Below, in pieces: positions 55,186-64,000 of a stretch of 64,000 bases of DNA. Source of the stretch: Flagellimonas meishanensis (GTDB lineage: Bacteria; Bacteroidota; Bacteroidia; Flavobacteriales; Flavobacteriaceae); the NCBI RefSeq assembly GCF_019880545.1, contig NZ_JAINVW010000003.1, positions 186,001 to 250,000 on the forward strand, given 5' to 3'. The position numbers and the translations under genes were made by a program. Each line of letters opens with the position of its first letter. Position 1 is the stretch's first letter. The notes under the pieces were generated by a model that saw only the letters and a program-made list of their open reading frames with translations, was not told the origin of the DNA and searched no databases.

Positions 55186-57246
55186 ATGAAAATTTCATAT
55201 CCCCACCTACCTACTATGCTTTTTATGGTCGTTTTTTTGCTCACTTTTGCATCCTGTGAAAAAGATAGCGACCTTTTTTACGAGGCGATCATAGAACAAG
55301 AAGAGGAAATTGAGGAACAAAGTGATTCTCAAGATGGTACTTCAGATGGTTCAGACAACGATAATGAAGCCAATGGCGGAAACAGTGGTTCTGATGGTCC
55401 TCCTCCTCCTCCAGAGGATCCGAATTTTGAAAATACCAACAAAATTTCTGGAGTCTACTATCCTAAGTCTGCAGCGGATATTTCGGACCCGAATTATGCC
55501 GAGTATAAAGCGGTTATTAACAATTCTTTCGATTGTTCAGGTTGTACATTTTCTGAAAATCAGACCATCGAACCTGCAGGAGGTATCATTACCGGAACAA
55601 ATATCAATTTGAACGGAGCTTTTATTGAGACCGCTTACAAGCAGGCTTTTTCTCCTGAGGTAACGTTTACGGAAATATACAGCAAATCCAGATTGACTCC
55701 CGAAATTTTTGGTGGGAATGGAGGGGACAACATTGCTGATGATGCTCCAATATTGGCTATGATAAGGAATAGTACTTATGCTTTGGGAGCAACAAATGCT
55801 GTTTACATAAAAAATCGAGAAGACACATATAATAGAGCTGGAGAATTCAATTGGAACATGAATGGAAGTATCGTAAGAACTACCAACTCTTCTAATTTGA
55901 GTCATGGAGGTGACGTCAGTAATCAAACTAAGTACCTGTTTAAATTCCAGATTCCCGTACTCGTTTTATATGATGGTGAGTTTGACGGTCAGGATTTAGC
56001 TAGTAGAGCCATTTACATTGTCAACAATGAGCGATATGATATTAGAAACATTCATGTCCATAACTATCTTGCACCTGCAGGGGCATACGCACGAGGCACG
56101 GGGATTAAGTGGGAAATTGGAGATAATTTTGTGGAAGGGCAGTTTCATGGAAACGTCATTGAAAATATAGGTGCTACGACTGATGGAAATGCAAACAATG
56201 CGCCCTATGGAATAGCTAAGGCAATTTCGTTTCATATAAAGACAAACAACGAATCAAATCTGTATTTTTCCGGAAACAGATATGAGAACATCTATGGTGA
56301 CGATGCTGAGGGATTCATCAATAATCGAGGTTCTGGTTATAGTTATGCTAATAATAAAACCAACTTTTACTTTGAAAACGATCAGTTTATTGCATGTCAA
56401 AGGCGAGCGGTTAAAGTAAATGCTTCAAATGTTCATTTTAACAATTGTCTTTTTAGAAGTGCTACAAATCCACCTATATTCAATGGTGCCCAAGCGGCGT
56501 TGGTAAATGTTTTTTCCATTTCAAGCGGTCAGGAAATACGTAATATAAGAATGACAAATTGTGATGTTGAGATTGTTGGTGAATCATCAAATAGCGCGTT
56601 CGCTGTCACCGATGCTACCGATGCGGTATTCGAATACAATACATTTAGTGCGAATTATATAAGAAGTAGCGGTTCAGTCGGTTTTGCAGCCAACGGTACC
56701 CAAAATGGATTGTATGATGGGTACTTGGACAATTCTGTAATCTTTAGAAACAACACCATTGAAAATCTCCGTATTAATCTTGGGGTAGTATATAACCCTC
56801 AGAATGGAGGCCCAATTGTTGAAAATAATATCCAGAACCTTACACTGGATAGAAGTGTAGGATTGTACTGGGCGGCATTACGTCTTGTTTCAACTTCGGG
56901 ACAGAGCAACGACTTCACATTGAAAGACCATACCGTAAATGTTGACATTCAATCAACTACAGGCCTTAATCTATTTGGCGGTGTTCTAAATACGCAAGGA
57001 TCGGAACCAAAAAACTTAACTTTTGATAACGTTGCCATCAACTATAGTGGAGGTTCTCCTGTTTATGCATTTGCCTATACGGGAAAGAATAATACTTCAG
57101 CAGATTTTGATAACTCAAATATGATAAAGGATTGTTCCATTTCAGGTGCAAGTGGAAATGGAGCTATTTTTGTCAAAGGTTCAGATAAATCGGTAGTAAT
57201 TCAAAATAGCTTTGGGGACAATAATTCTGCAATAACTACTAATTAA
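55186..57246 (+). CDS. Right-handed beta-helix-like lipoprotein of unknown function
   Basis: This 686-residue protein has a lipoprotein signal (FLLTFASC), then an acidic linker (about residues 30-80, EEEIEE and repeated DGSD, ending PPPPPEDP). The body is N-rich and strand-rich with repeats of the x-N-N-x-F/I type (FHGNVIENIG, NLYFSGNRYENIY, VHFNNCLFRS, VIFRNNTIENLR), the mark of a right-handed parallel beta-helix. Such folds often are polysaccharide lyases or epimerases, but no known catalytic motif is visible. Its codon use is clearly AT-richer than the housekeeping genes. It faces a sugar transferase and precedes gmd, followed by a good terminator. Confidence 0.82.
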   Translation: MKISYPHLPTMLFMVVFLLTFASCEKDSDLFYEAIIEQEEEIEEQSDSQDGTSDGSDNDNEANGGNSGSDGPPPPPEDPNFENTNKISGVYYPKSAADISDPNYAEYKAVINNSFDCSGCTFSENQTIEPAGGIITGTNINLNGAFIETAYKQAFSPEVTFTEIYSKSRLTPEIFGGNGGDNIADDAPILAMIRNSTYALGATNAVYIKNREDTYNRAGEFNWNMNGSIVRTTNSSNLSHGGDVSNQTKYLFKFQIPVLVLYDGEFDGQDLASRAIYIVNNERYDIRNIHVHNYLAPAGAYARGTGIKWEIGDNFVEGQFHGNVIENIGATTDGNANNAPYGIAKAISFHIKTNNESNLYFSGNRYENIYGDDAEGFINNRGSGYSYANNKTNFYFENDQFIACQRRAVKVNASNVHFNNCLFRSATNPPIFNGAQAALVNVFSISSGQEIRNIRMTNCDVEIVGESSNSAFAVTDATDAVFEYNTFSANYIRSSGSVGFAANGTQNGLYDGYLDNSVIFRNNTIENLRINLGVVYNPQNGGPIVENNIQNLTLDRSVGLYWAALRLVSTSGQSNDFTLKDHTVNVDIQSTTGLNLFGGVLNTQGSEPKNLTFDNVAINYSGGSPVYAFAYTGKNNTSADFDNSNMIKDCSISGASGNGAIFVKGSDKSVVIQNSFGDNNSAITTN

Positions 57247-57300
57247 TTGTTCGATGTATTTTTGATACCATTTCTTTGGTATTCTAAAAATAAACTTTTA

Positions 57301-57333
57301 AAAAAGAACTGCATAAATTGCAGTTCTTTTTTT
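57301..57333 (+). terminator. Terminator of the beta-helix lipoprotein gene
   Basis: A perfect stem (AAAAAGAACTGCA at 57301-57313 with TGCAGTTCTTTTT at 57319-57331) and a 5-nt TAAAT loop end in a T tract. Confidence 0.92.
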
Positions 57334-57493
57334 ATCCAATTGAGATCTAGTCCTTTTATATCTTCAAAACTAAAACTGCTTGTTTTTGAATGTAGACTTG
57401 AATAACTTAATTCATTGCTGAATTTGGCACAAACCATTTTTATTGGTTCTCCGATTATTTCAACCAAATAATTGACCCTTTAAAGTATTAAAC

Positions 57494-57524
57494 TTTGGAT
57501 AATGCGGTTTAATAATCATCTTTG
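57494..57524 (+). promoter_or_regulatory. Promoter of the gmd-fcl cluster
   Basis: TTTG (57494-57497) is followed after 19 bp by CATCTTTG (57517-57524), one base off the -7 box. It lies 21 bp before the GTG start of gmd. Confidence 0.6.
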
Positions 57525-57545
57525 TGTCTCAAAACAAAACAAAAC

Positions 57546-58661
57546 GTGACAAAAAAAGCATTGATTACAGGGGTGACCGGCCAGGATGGCGCCTATCTTA
57601 GCGAATTTCTTCTGAAAAAAGGATACGAGGTACATGGTCTTAAAAGACGTTCTTCGCTATTCAATACAGACCGTATTGATCATCTATACCAAGACCCTCA
57701 TGTAGAAAACCGAAATTTTATCTTGCATTATGGGGACATGACGGACAGTACTAACTTAATTCGGTTGATTCAGGAGATTCAGCCAGATGAAATATACAAC
57801 CTAGCTGCTATGAGCCATGTCCATGTCAGCTTTGAAACTCCGGAATATACGGGTAATGCCGATGGCTTGGGGACTTTACGAGTTTTGGATGCGGTTAGGC
57901 TTTTGGGATTGGAGAAAAAAACAAGAATATATCAAGCATCAACCTCTGAGCTCTACGGAAAAGTGCAGGAAGTACCTCAAACTGAGACGACACCTTTTTA
58001 CCCTAGAAGCCCATATGCCGTTGCGAAAATGTACGCCTATTGGATTACGGTAAACTATCGGGAGGCCTACAGGATGTTTGCTTGTAACGGAATTTTGTTC
58101 AATCATGAGTCGCCTATTCGAGGGGAGACTTTTGTGACAAGAAAAATTACTAGAGCCACTTCCCGAATCGCCTTGGGATTGCAGGATAAGCTTTATCTCG
58201 GGAATTTGGACGCCCAGAGAGATTGGGGTCATGCGAAAGACTATGTTCGAATGATGTGGATGATTTTACAGGCCGATGAGGCCGAAGATTGGGTTATCGC
58301 TACGGGCAAGACCACACCTGTTCGAGAATTTGTGCGAATGAGTTTCAATGAGGTAGGGATAGAATTGGAGTTTAAGGGAAAAGGCGTGGATGAAAAGGCC
58401 TATGTTAAAGCTTGCAATAACCCTAAATATCAAATTGAAATTGGTAAGGAAGTGTTGGCGGTAGATCCCAAGTATTTTAGGCCAACGGAAGTGGACCTTT
58501 TGATAGGGGATGCCACCAAAGCCAGAACCAAGTTGGGTTGGGTACCTGAATATGACCTGCAAGGACTTGTAAGCGATATGATGCAGAGTGATGTAAAGCT
58601 CATGCAAAAGGAGCAATATCTCAAGGAAGGTGGATATCGAATTCTCAATTATTTCGAGTAA
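57546..58661 (+). CDS. gmd: GDP-mannose 4,6-dehydratase
   Basis: I use the GTG at 57546 ([18 protein letters not shown]), giving 371 residues; the TTG upstream overlaps the promoter. The NAD loop [10 protein letters not shown], the catalytic triad region with SPYAVAK (YxxxK), and [17 protein letters not shown] are all present. It turns GDP-D-mannose into GDP-4-keto-6-deoxymannose, the first step to GDP-L-fucose. It is 2 bp upstream of fcl, so both steps are made together. Confidence 0.97.
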   Translation: MTKKALITGVTGQDGAYLSEFLLKKGYEVHGLKRRSSLFNTDRIDHLYQDPHVENRNFILHYGDMTDSTNLIRLIQEIQPDEIYNLAAMSHVHVSFETPEYTGNADGLGTLRVLDAVRLLGLEKKTRIYQASTSELYGKVQEVPQTETTPFYPRSPYAVAKMYAYWITVNYREAYRMFACNGILFNHESPIRGETFVTRKITRATSRIALGLQDKLYLGNLDAQRDWGHAKDYVRMMWMILQADEAEDWVIATGKTTPVREFVRMSFNEVGIELEFKGKGVDEKAYVKACNNPKYQIEIGKEVLAVDPKYFRPTEVDLLIGDATKARTKLGWVPEYDLQGLVSDMMQSDVKLMQKEQYLKEGGYRILNYFE

Positions 58662-58663
58662 GT

Positions 58664-59752
58664 ATGGAGGTCGGCGCCAAAATTTATGTGGCTGGTCATC
58701 GAGGTTTGGTGGGCAGCGCCTTGATCAATAACCTTAAGTCCAAAGGATACACCAACATTGTTACCCGGACCCACTCGGAATTGGATTTGACCAATACCTT
58801 TGAGGTTGCTGAATTTTTTGAAAAGGAAAAGCCCAAGTATGTCTTTTTAGCCGCAGCCAAAGTAGGTGGTATTGTCGCCAATAATACCTATAGAGCAGAA
58901 TTCATCTATGAAAACTTGATGATTCAAAACAACGTGGTGCATCAGAGTTATCTTCATGGGGTAAAAAAGCTGCTCTTTTTGGGGAGTACCTGTATTTACC
59001 CCAAGCATTGCCCGCAGCCCATGCGGGAAGACTATTTATTGACTGATGTTTTGGAATATACCAATGAACCCTACGCTATTGCCAAAATCGCTGGAATAAA
59101 GCTTTGCGAAAGTTACAACCTACAGTATGGGACCAACTTTATTTCGGTAATGCCTACCAATTTGTATGGGCCCAATGACAATTTTGACTTGGAAAGATCC
59201 CATGTGCTGCCGGCATTGATTCGCAAAATCCATCTGGGAAAAGCACTTGAGAAAGATGATTGGGACACCCTTAACCAGGATTTGGATAGACTACCCATTG
59301 AAAACATTTCTGGTACAGCTTCCGAGGGCGCAAAGTTGAAAATTTTGGAGAAATACGGCGTGCAAAGAAATCAGGATGGGGCTGTCACTGTTGAAATATG
59401 GGGTTCGGGAAAACCTAAACGAGAGTTCCTTTGGTCAGAGGAAATGGCCGATGCTTGCGTCTTTATCATGCAGGAGCGGGATTTCTCGGATACCTATGGA
59501 GAAAATCAGAAGGAAATTCGGAATACCCATATAAATATTGGAACTGGAGTTGATATTTCCATAGGGGATTTGGCCAACGAAATCAAAGAACAAATTGGTT
59601 TTAAGGGGGCTTTTAGTTTCAATACCGATAAACCCGACGGGACGATGGTAAAGCGCACCGACGTAACCAAACTGAATCGGTTGGGCTGGAAACATTCCAT
59701 TGATATTTCAGATGGGATAGGACTAATGTATGAATACTATCTGGCTCAATAG
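58664..59752 (+). CDS. fcl: GDP-L-fucose synthase
   Basis: This 362-residue short-chain dehydrogenase shows GHRGLVGSAL (nucleotide loop), LGSTCIYPKHCPQP, and the active site PYAIAKIAGIKLCESYN (YxxxK). It epimerises and reduces the Gmd product to GDP-L-fucose. It is somewhat longer than E. coli Fcl because of an insert near residues 205-240. It follows gmd by 2 bp; the flippase starts 42 bp later. Confidence 0.97.
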   Translation: MEVGAKIYVAGHRGLVGSALINNLKSKGYTNIVTRTHSELDLTNTFEVAEFFEKEKPKYVFLAAAKVGGIVANNTYRAEFIYENLMIQNNVVHQSYLHGVKKLLFLGSTCIYPKHCPQPMREDYLLTDVLEYTNEPYAIAKIAGIKLCESYNLQYGTNFISVMPTNLYGPNDNFDLERSHVLPALIRKIHLGKALEKDDWDTLNQDLDRLPIENISGTASEGAKLKILEKYGVQRNQDGAVTVEIWGSGKPKREFLWSEEMADACVFIMQERDFSDTYGENQKEIRNTHINIGTGVDISIGDLANEIKEQIGFKGAFSFNTDKPDGTMVKRTDVTKLNRLGWKHSIDISDGIGLMYEYYLAQ

Positions 59753-59794
59753 CCATTTACAATTAAATTCAATTAACCTCTATCTTTCGCTAAA

Positions 59795-61120
59795 TTGATT
59801 GCCAAACTCTCATCGTATTTAAGGAACAACTCGGGTTTTACAAAATACCTAAAAAACACCTCCTGGCTAATGTCCGAAAAGGTAATACGACTCTTGATTG
59901 CCTTGAGTATTGGAGTTTGGGTAACACGATATCTTGGTCCAGACCAATATGGAATTTTGAGCTATGCACAGAGTTTTGTAGCCATTTTTGGGGCCTTTTC
60001 CTCTCTTGGGCTCAACGATATCATCATAAGGGAATTGGTGAAATCCGATGAAAAGGAGAATGTTATTCTTGGATCCTCATTTGTACTTCAAACTTTGGGT
60101 TCAACGCTAATTATTGTTATGATTATGATTAGCATAATGCTGAACAACAATGAGCCAATAACCAATGAAATAATTGTAATTCTAGGTCTTTTGACATTTG
60201 TGAAAAGCTTTGACGTTATTGGGTCCTATTTCCACAGTAAAGTCAGAAGTAAGTTTATGGCAATCACGGGACTTGTAGGATTATTGATTTCTTCGGGAAT
60301 GAAGATATTTTTAATACTCAATGAATTTTCATTGATATATTTTGTTTACGTTCTAGCGTTTGATGTAGTTTTCTTGGCATTTGGTAAACTATGGTACTAT
60401 AGGAAGTTTGGAAAGTCGCTGTTAAATTGGCGTTTTTCATGGAGCATTTCAAAATCCCTTCTAAATGATTCCTGGCCTTTAATTTTGAGCAGTATTGTAA
60501 TTTCAGTTTACATGAGGGTGGATCAGGTGATGATTAAAGAATTCTTGGAAAATAGTGATGTGGGTCAATATTCTGCGGCAGTCCGCTTAAGCGAAGCCTG
60601 GTACTTCATTCCAACAATTATTTGTAGTTCCCTCTTCCCTGCAATTATTAATGCTAAAATGCGAAGTGATGAGCTTTATAAAGAAAGGTTTCAACGACTT
60701 TATAACTTAATGGTTGTGCTTGGGCTTTCGATAATTCTGCCTGTGGTTTTTATAAGCGATTGGATTATTCAAGTGTTATATGGATCAGCATTCAGTGAGT
60801 CAGCTGCGGTATTAAATATCCATATCATTAGCAGTGTATTTGTTTTTCTTGGTGTGGCCAACCAGAAATGGTTTATAAGCGAGAACTTTCAAGCGTATAA
60901 TATTATCTGTTTGGGATTTGGAATGGTCGCCAATGTCTTTTTAAATTTATTTTTGATTCCAAACTACGGTATTATAGGAGCTGCTTACGCCACTTTAATT
61001 TCGCAATTCATTGCCTCTGTTCTTGGACCTTTGGTCTTCTCGAAAACAAGAAGTTCATTTTTTATGATGATACGGGCACTCTTTCTTGTTCAGGTATTTA
61101 AAGATAAAAGGTTATTGTGA
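59795..61120 (+). CDS. Wzx-type polysaccharide flippase (MOP superfamily)
   Basis: This 441-residue membrane protein has about twelve helices, GVWVTRYLGPDQYGILSY near the start and a SLGLNDIIIREL loop, typical of O-antigen/capsule flippases. The start is TTG at 59795; the first in-frame ATG would cut the conserved N-terminal segment SWLMSEKVIRLL. It moves undecaprenyl-linked repeat units across the inner membrane. The gene is AT-richer than its surroundings, as flippases often are. Confidence 0.94.
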   Translation: MIAKLSSYLRNNSGFTKYLKNTSWLMSEKVIRLLIALSIGVWVTRYLGPDQYGILSYAQSFVAIFGAFSSLGLNDIIIRELVKSDEKENVILGSSFVLQTLGSTLIIVMIMISIMLNNNEPITNEIIVILGLLTFVKSFDVIGSYFHSKVRSKFMAITGLVGLLISSGMKIFLILNEFSLIYFVYVLAFDVVFLAFGKLWYYRKFGKSLLNWRFSWSISKSLLNDSWPLILSSIVISVYMRVDQVMIKEFLENSDVGQYSAAVRLSEAWYFIPTIICSSLFPAIINAKMRSDELYKERFQRLYNLMVVLGLSIILPVVFISDWIIQVLYGSAFSESAAVLNIHIISSVFVFLGVANQKWFISENFQAYNIICLGFGMVANVFLNLFLIPNYGIIGAAYATLISQFIASVLGPLVFSKTRSSFFMMIRALFLVQVFKDKRLL

Positions 61121-61171
61121 TTTAAACAATGAGGATAAATGATTATAGGCTTAGAATTGGTTTTAGGTTGT

Positions 61172-61179
61172 TAAGTTTG
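61172..61179 (+). promoter_or_regulatory. Possible -7 box before asnB
   Basis: TAAGTTTG matches TAnnTTTG and lies 42 bp before the ATG. The nearest TTG is only 12 bp upstream, so the -33 box is poor. Confidence 0.4.
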
Positions 61180-61221
61180 TTCAATTATAGATTCTTATAA
61201 ACAAAAATTAAAGAAAACAAA

Positions 61222-63072
61222 ATGTGTGGAATACTAGGAACGGTCCCCTCCTCAGAAAATGAATTGTTTGAGAATGCACTGAACACCATGACCCATAGGG
61301 GTCCTGATAGCTATGGAATTGAAAATATTGCAGATGAAGTCTCCCTAGGGCACAGAAGATTGTCCATATTGGATGTTTCTGCTAATGGACACCAGCCCAT
61401 GTTCCATGAAAGCAGGCGATATGCAGTTATTTTCAATGGAGAAATCTATAATTTTCTGGAAATACAAAAGGAACTGCAGACATTGGGTCATATTTTCAGG
61501 TCAACCTCGGATACCGAAGTACTGTTAAAGGCCTATATCCAATGGGGAGAGGACTGTGTCCTGAAGTTCAATGGCATGTGGGCCCTGGCCATTTGGGACG
61601 CAGAAACAAAAAAGCTGTTCATGTCCCGGGATCGATACGGCAAAAAACCTCTGTTCTATGCCCATATCAACGGAAAGTTTGTCTTTGCCTCTGAGATGAA
61701 GGCCATTTTTCCCTTCATGGTCAAACTGGAAGTTTCCGATGATTTCCATTGGATGAAGAAAAATATCTTTTTCTATGAGGCGACGGAAAAATGCCTGGTT
61801 AAAGGCATAAAACGATTTCCCGCTGGACATAGTGGACACTATCAAGATGGAGAATTAAAGTTGTATAGATATTGGAACACCTTGGACCATTTGGTGGAGG
61901 TTCCTAAGAGTTATGAAGACCAGGTCGAACTTTTTAGGGAATTGTTTATGGATTCCTGTAAGTTGCGAATGCGTTCCGATGTCACCATAGGAACGGCGCT
62001 CAGTGGGGGACTGGATAGCAGCGCAACCATAGCGGCCATGGCTAATTTGGCCAAGAACAATAACAGTTATTCCAACGATTGGCAACATGCCTTCGTAGCT
62101 TCCTTTCCTGGCACACCCTTGGACGAGTCCCACTACGCCAAATTGGTCACTGACCATTTGGGAATTGGGGCAACGTTTGTGGACATTGATCCATTGAAGC
62201 ATTGGGACAAGTTGGAGCACTATTTTTATCTTTTTGAGGATTTATATATCACTTCACCCTTGCCCATGATCATGTTGTACGGCACCGTAAAAGAGAACGG
62301 TACCACGGTGACCTTAGATGGTCACGGAGCGGATGAACTTCTTAGTGGTTATAAGCAAGGAATACTCGAAAGCCTTTGGGATGCAAGATTCAATTTGAAG
62401 GATACCAAAGATATCTTGAACATTTACCAAGGAACCATGAATGAAAATAAAGACCAATTCACTAGAAATTCTTCATCAAGATTGTATTTTGATTATATAA
62501 TAAGGAAGATGGGAAAAAAGATTATGGGAAAAAAGATGACTTCTATGGATAATAGTCATCCTAATTTCAGCAAACTGGATAATCTTTCCCAGTATCTATA
62601 TAGTATGTTTCATGAAAATATCTTACCAACTCTTTTAAGAAATTATGATAGATATTCTATGATCAATGGTGTGGAAATTCGAATGCCTTTTATGGACCAT
62701 AGGATTGTAAGCTTTGTAAATTCCTTGCCTTATTCCAGCAAAATAGGCAATGGGTATACTAAAAGAATAGTGAGAGATGCCCTGGACCCCTATTTGCCCA
62801 AAGAGGTAACTTGGAGAAAGACCAAAATAGGATTTAGTTCCCCAATAGTGGATTGGATGCAAAACGATTTGAAAGAATGGTTTTCTGATACTATTCATTC
62901 CTTGGATTTTAACAGCTCCGACCTTGTGACCGAGCATGAGCTGATCAAGGCCGAAGCCACCAAAATATTGGATGGTAGTACAAGTGATTACACCTTGGCC
63001 ACAAAAGTTTGGAAAGAAATCTCTGCTTATATGTGGGAAAAAGCGATTTTAAAGAGTAGAACAAAAGTGTAG
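61222..63072 (+). CDS. AsnB-type glutamine amidotransferase (asparagine-synthase family)
   Basis: This 616-residue enzyme starts with MCGILG, exposing Cys2 as the glutaminase nucleophile. The N-terminal NTN domain shows RGPDSYG and FNGEIYNF; the C-terminal synthetase domain has the PP-loop ALSGGLDSSA and the GHGADELLSGY motif. In polysaccharide loci such enzymes often amidate a sugar carboxylate or serve an amino-acylation step rather than make free asparagine. It lies between the flippase and an acetyltransferase gene. Confidence 0.93.
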   Translation: MCGILGTVPSSENELFENALNTMTHRGPDSYGIENIADEVSLGHRRLSILDVSANGHQPMFHESRRYAVIFNGEIYNFLEIQKELQTLGHIFRSTSDTEVLLKAYIQWGEDCVLKFNGMWALAIWDAETKKLFMSRDRYGKKPLFYAHINGKFVFASEMKAIFPFMVKLEVSDDFHWMKKNIFFYEATEKCLVKGIKRFPAGHSGHYQDGELKLYRYWNTLDHLVEVPKSYEDQVELFRELFMDSCKLRMRSDVTIGTALSGGLDSSATIAAMANLAKNNNSYSNDWQHAFVASFPGTPLDESHYAKLVTDHLGIGATFVDIDPLKHWDKLEHYFYLFEDLYITSPLPMIMLYGTVKENGTTVTLDGHGADELLSGYKQGILESLWDARFNLKDTKDILNIYQGTMNENKDQFTRNSSSRLYFDYIIRKMGKKIMGKKMTSMDNSHPNFSKLDNLSQYLYSMFHENILPTLLRNYDRYSMINGVEIRMPFMDHRIVSFVNSLPYSSKIGNGYTKRIVRDALDPYLPKEVTWRKTKIGFSSPIVDWMQNDLKEWFSDTIHSLDFNSSDLVTEHELIKAEATKILDGSTSDYTLATKVWKEISAYMWEKAILKSRTKV

Positions 63073-63105
63073 TATAAAGCTTTATAGTAATACAACCAAG
63101 CACAA

Positions 63106-63810
63106 ATGAAATCTTTCTTAAAGAAAATAGTACTATCTAATCGAATACTTTCATACTTGGCGGTTTCAATAAGAAAAATACAATTGAGAAGAACAAAGCA
63201 AATCGTTTTTAAAAAGGGAAGCTTCATTGGTTTTTCCGTAAAATGTGAGGGAAAGAATGCATTTGGAAAAAATAGTGCCATAGTTGGCTCAAAAATAGGG
63301 TTTGGCTCTTATATTGCAGAAGGAGCCAAATTGGCCAAAGCCAACATAGGAAGATATTGTTCTATCGGGCAGAACGTTGATTGCATATTTGGCAGACATC
63401 CTGCCAACACATTTGTATCCACGCATCCTTCATTTTTTGCCCTAAAAACCCCCGTAGGTTTCACCTATGCAGATAAACAGTATTTCGAGGAGTTTGCGGC
63501 ACGCCATGAGGGAGGTTTCAGTATAACCATAGGCAATGATGTTTGGATAGGAGCCAATGTATCTTTGATGGATGGTATAATAATAGGCGATGGAGCCATA
63601 GTGGCCGCCAATGCGCTGGTAACCAAAGATGTAGAACCTTACACCATCGTTGGCGGAGTACCGGCCAAACCCATTAAGAAAAGATTTACCGAAAACCAAA
63701 TAAAGTTTCTTTTGCAATTGAAATGGTGGGAAAAACCTGCTTCCTGGATTGAAGAACACGCATCATATTTCAGAAATATCGAGGCCCTGGAAGAACATCT
63801 AAATACATAG
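63106..63810 (+). CDS. CatB-like hexapeptide O-acetyltransferase
   Basis: This 234-residue left-handed beta-helix protein has repeated hexapeptides (IGSGSYIAEGAKLAKANIGRYCSIGQ region and IGNDVWIGANVSLMDGIIIGDGAIVAANALV). The insertion with HPANTFVSTHPSFFA is typical of CatB/VatD-type xenobiotic and sugar acetyltransferases. It probably O-acetylates the surface polymer. It lies 33 bp after asnB and 4 bp before the next gene. Confidence 0.94.
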   Translation: MKSFLKKIVLSNRILSYLAVSIRKIQLRRTKQIVFKKGSFIGFSVKCEGKNAFGKNSAIVGSKIGFGSYIAEGAKLAKANIGRYCSIGQNVDCIFGRHPANTFVSTHPSFFALKTPVGFTYADKQYFEEFAARHEGGFSITIGNDVWIGANVSLMDGIIIGDGAIVAANALVTKDVEPYTIVGGVPAKPIKKRFTENQIKFLLQLKWWEKPASWIEEHASYFRNIEALEEHLNT

Positions 63811-63814
63811 AGTT

Positions 63815-64000
63815 GTGAGCACTCCAATAGTTGTTGTCGCATATAATAGGCCGAGGTCGTTGTCCAGATTGCTTCAGTCAGTATCGGAAGCGATATATTC
63901 TCATAAGGAAATTGATTTGATTATTAGCATAGATAGGGCTGACAATAACCAGGAAGTTTTTAAAATAGCCGAAGATTTTAAATGGGAATTTGGCTTCAAA
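63815..64000 (+). CDS. Glycosyltransferase, family 2-like, N-terminal part
   Basis: The frame begins at GTG 63815, 4 bp after the acetyltransferase stop, and stays open to the right edge (62 codons). The sequence STPIVVVAYNRPRSLSRLLQSV and later LIISIDRADN are the nucleotide-binding start of GT-A glycosyltransferases. The acceptor sugar cannot be told. The gene continues outside the window. Confidence 0.88.
   Translation, partial: MSTPIVVVAYNRPRSLSRLLQSVSEAIYSHKEIDLIISIDRADNNQEVFKIAEDFKWEFGFK

Larger units (their letters stand above)
57247..57545. other. 299-bp gap with terminator and gmd promoter
   Basis: It contains the terminator at 57301-57333 and the promoter at 57494-57524. A 74-codon minus-strand frame here spans the terminator and has no family likeness. 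Confidence 0.6.

Noticed and set aside
57243-57467. 74-codon minus-strand frame after the beta-helix gene
   Set aside because: It runs through a strong terminator hairpin and has no family match; it might be a decayed remnant but cannot be supported.

Overview
The window looks like chromosomal DNA of a marine-type flavobacterium (Bacteroidota, Flavobacteriaceae, perhaps near Muricauda/Flagellimonas). The evidence is TonB-dependent receptors with a carboxypeptidase-like regulatory domain, a type IX secretion (T9SS) sorting tail, BshA (bacillithiol), a GH3/beta-lactamase fusion, promoters of the TTTG-N17-20-TAnnTTTG kind, and few Shine-Dalgarno sequences. The genus is inference. I see no rRNA, tRNA, CRISPR array, integrase, phage gene or insertion sequence.

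Layout. 1-0.7 kb: the end of a copper/cation RND efflux adaptor. 0.7-3.4 kb: a cold-shock gene behind a long leader, an exported LolA-like protein and an AraC-type regulator. 3.6-15.5 kb: a co-directional run of ten genes, mostly exported enzymes (M13 and S41 peptidases, SxxK serine hydrolase fused to a DUF4440 domain, amidohydrolase, FG-GAP protein, exported DJ-1/PfpI protein, BNR/sialidase-like protein, DoxX, esterase, VanX-like dipeptidase). 15.5-29.3 kb: housekeeping genes (methyltransferases, AI-2E permease, rsmE, tsaD, tamB, pfkA, gap, a GlcNAc kinase-like gene, ridA). 29.4-41.7 kb: cell-envelope and redox genes (lptD, amidase, MlaD-like protein, a two-gene Fe-S reductase, GH3/beta-lactamase fusion, bshA). 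41.8-43 kb: an OmpA-family protein.

43-64 kb: an accessory surface-polysaccharide region. It holds an ATP-grasp ligase, two CapK-like adenylate-forming enzymes, a priming sugar transferase, a beta-helix lipoprotein, GDP-fucose synthesis (gmd, fcl), a flippase, an AsnB amidotransferase, a CatB-type acetyltransferase and the start of a glycosyltransferase. Between the two CapK paralogues sit a five-repeat fibronectin-III surface protein, a T9SS-exported tyrosinase, an HMA metal-binding protein and a TonB receptor.

How the genes may work together. The last third suggests a fucose-containing surface polymer whose sugars may carry amino-acyl, amide and acetyl groups, next to a copper oxidase with a possible copper-supply pair. 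The AraC-headed run may be an inducible set for breaking down peptide- or glycan-linked substrates outside the cytoplasm. Both readings are inference from gene content and spacing.
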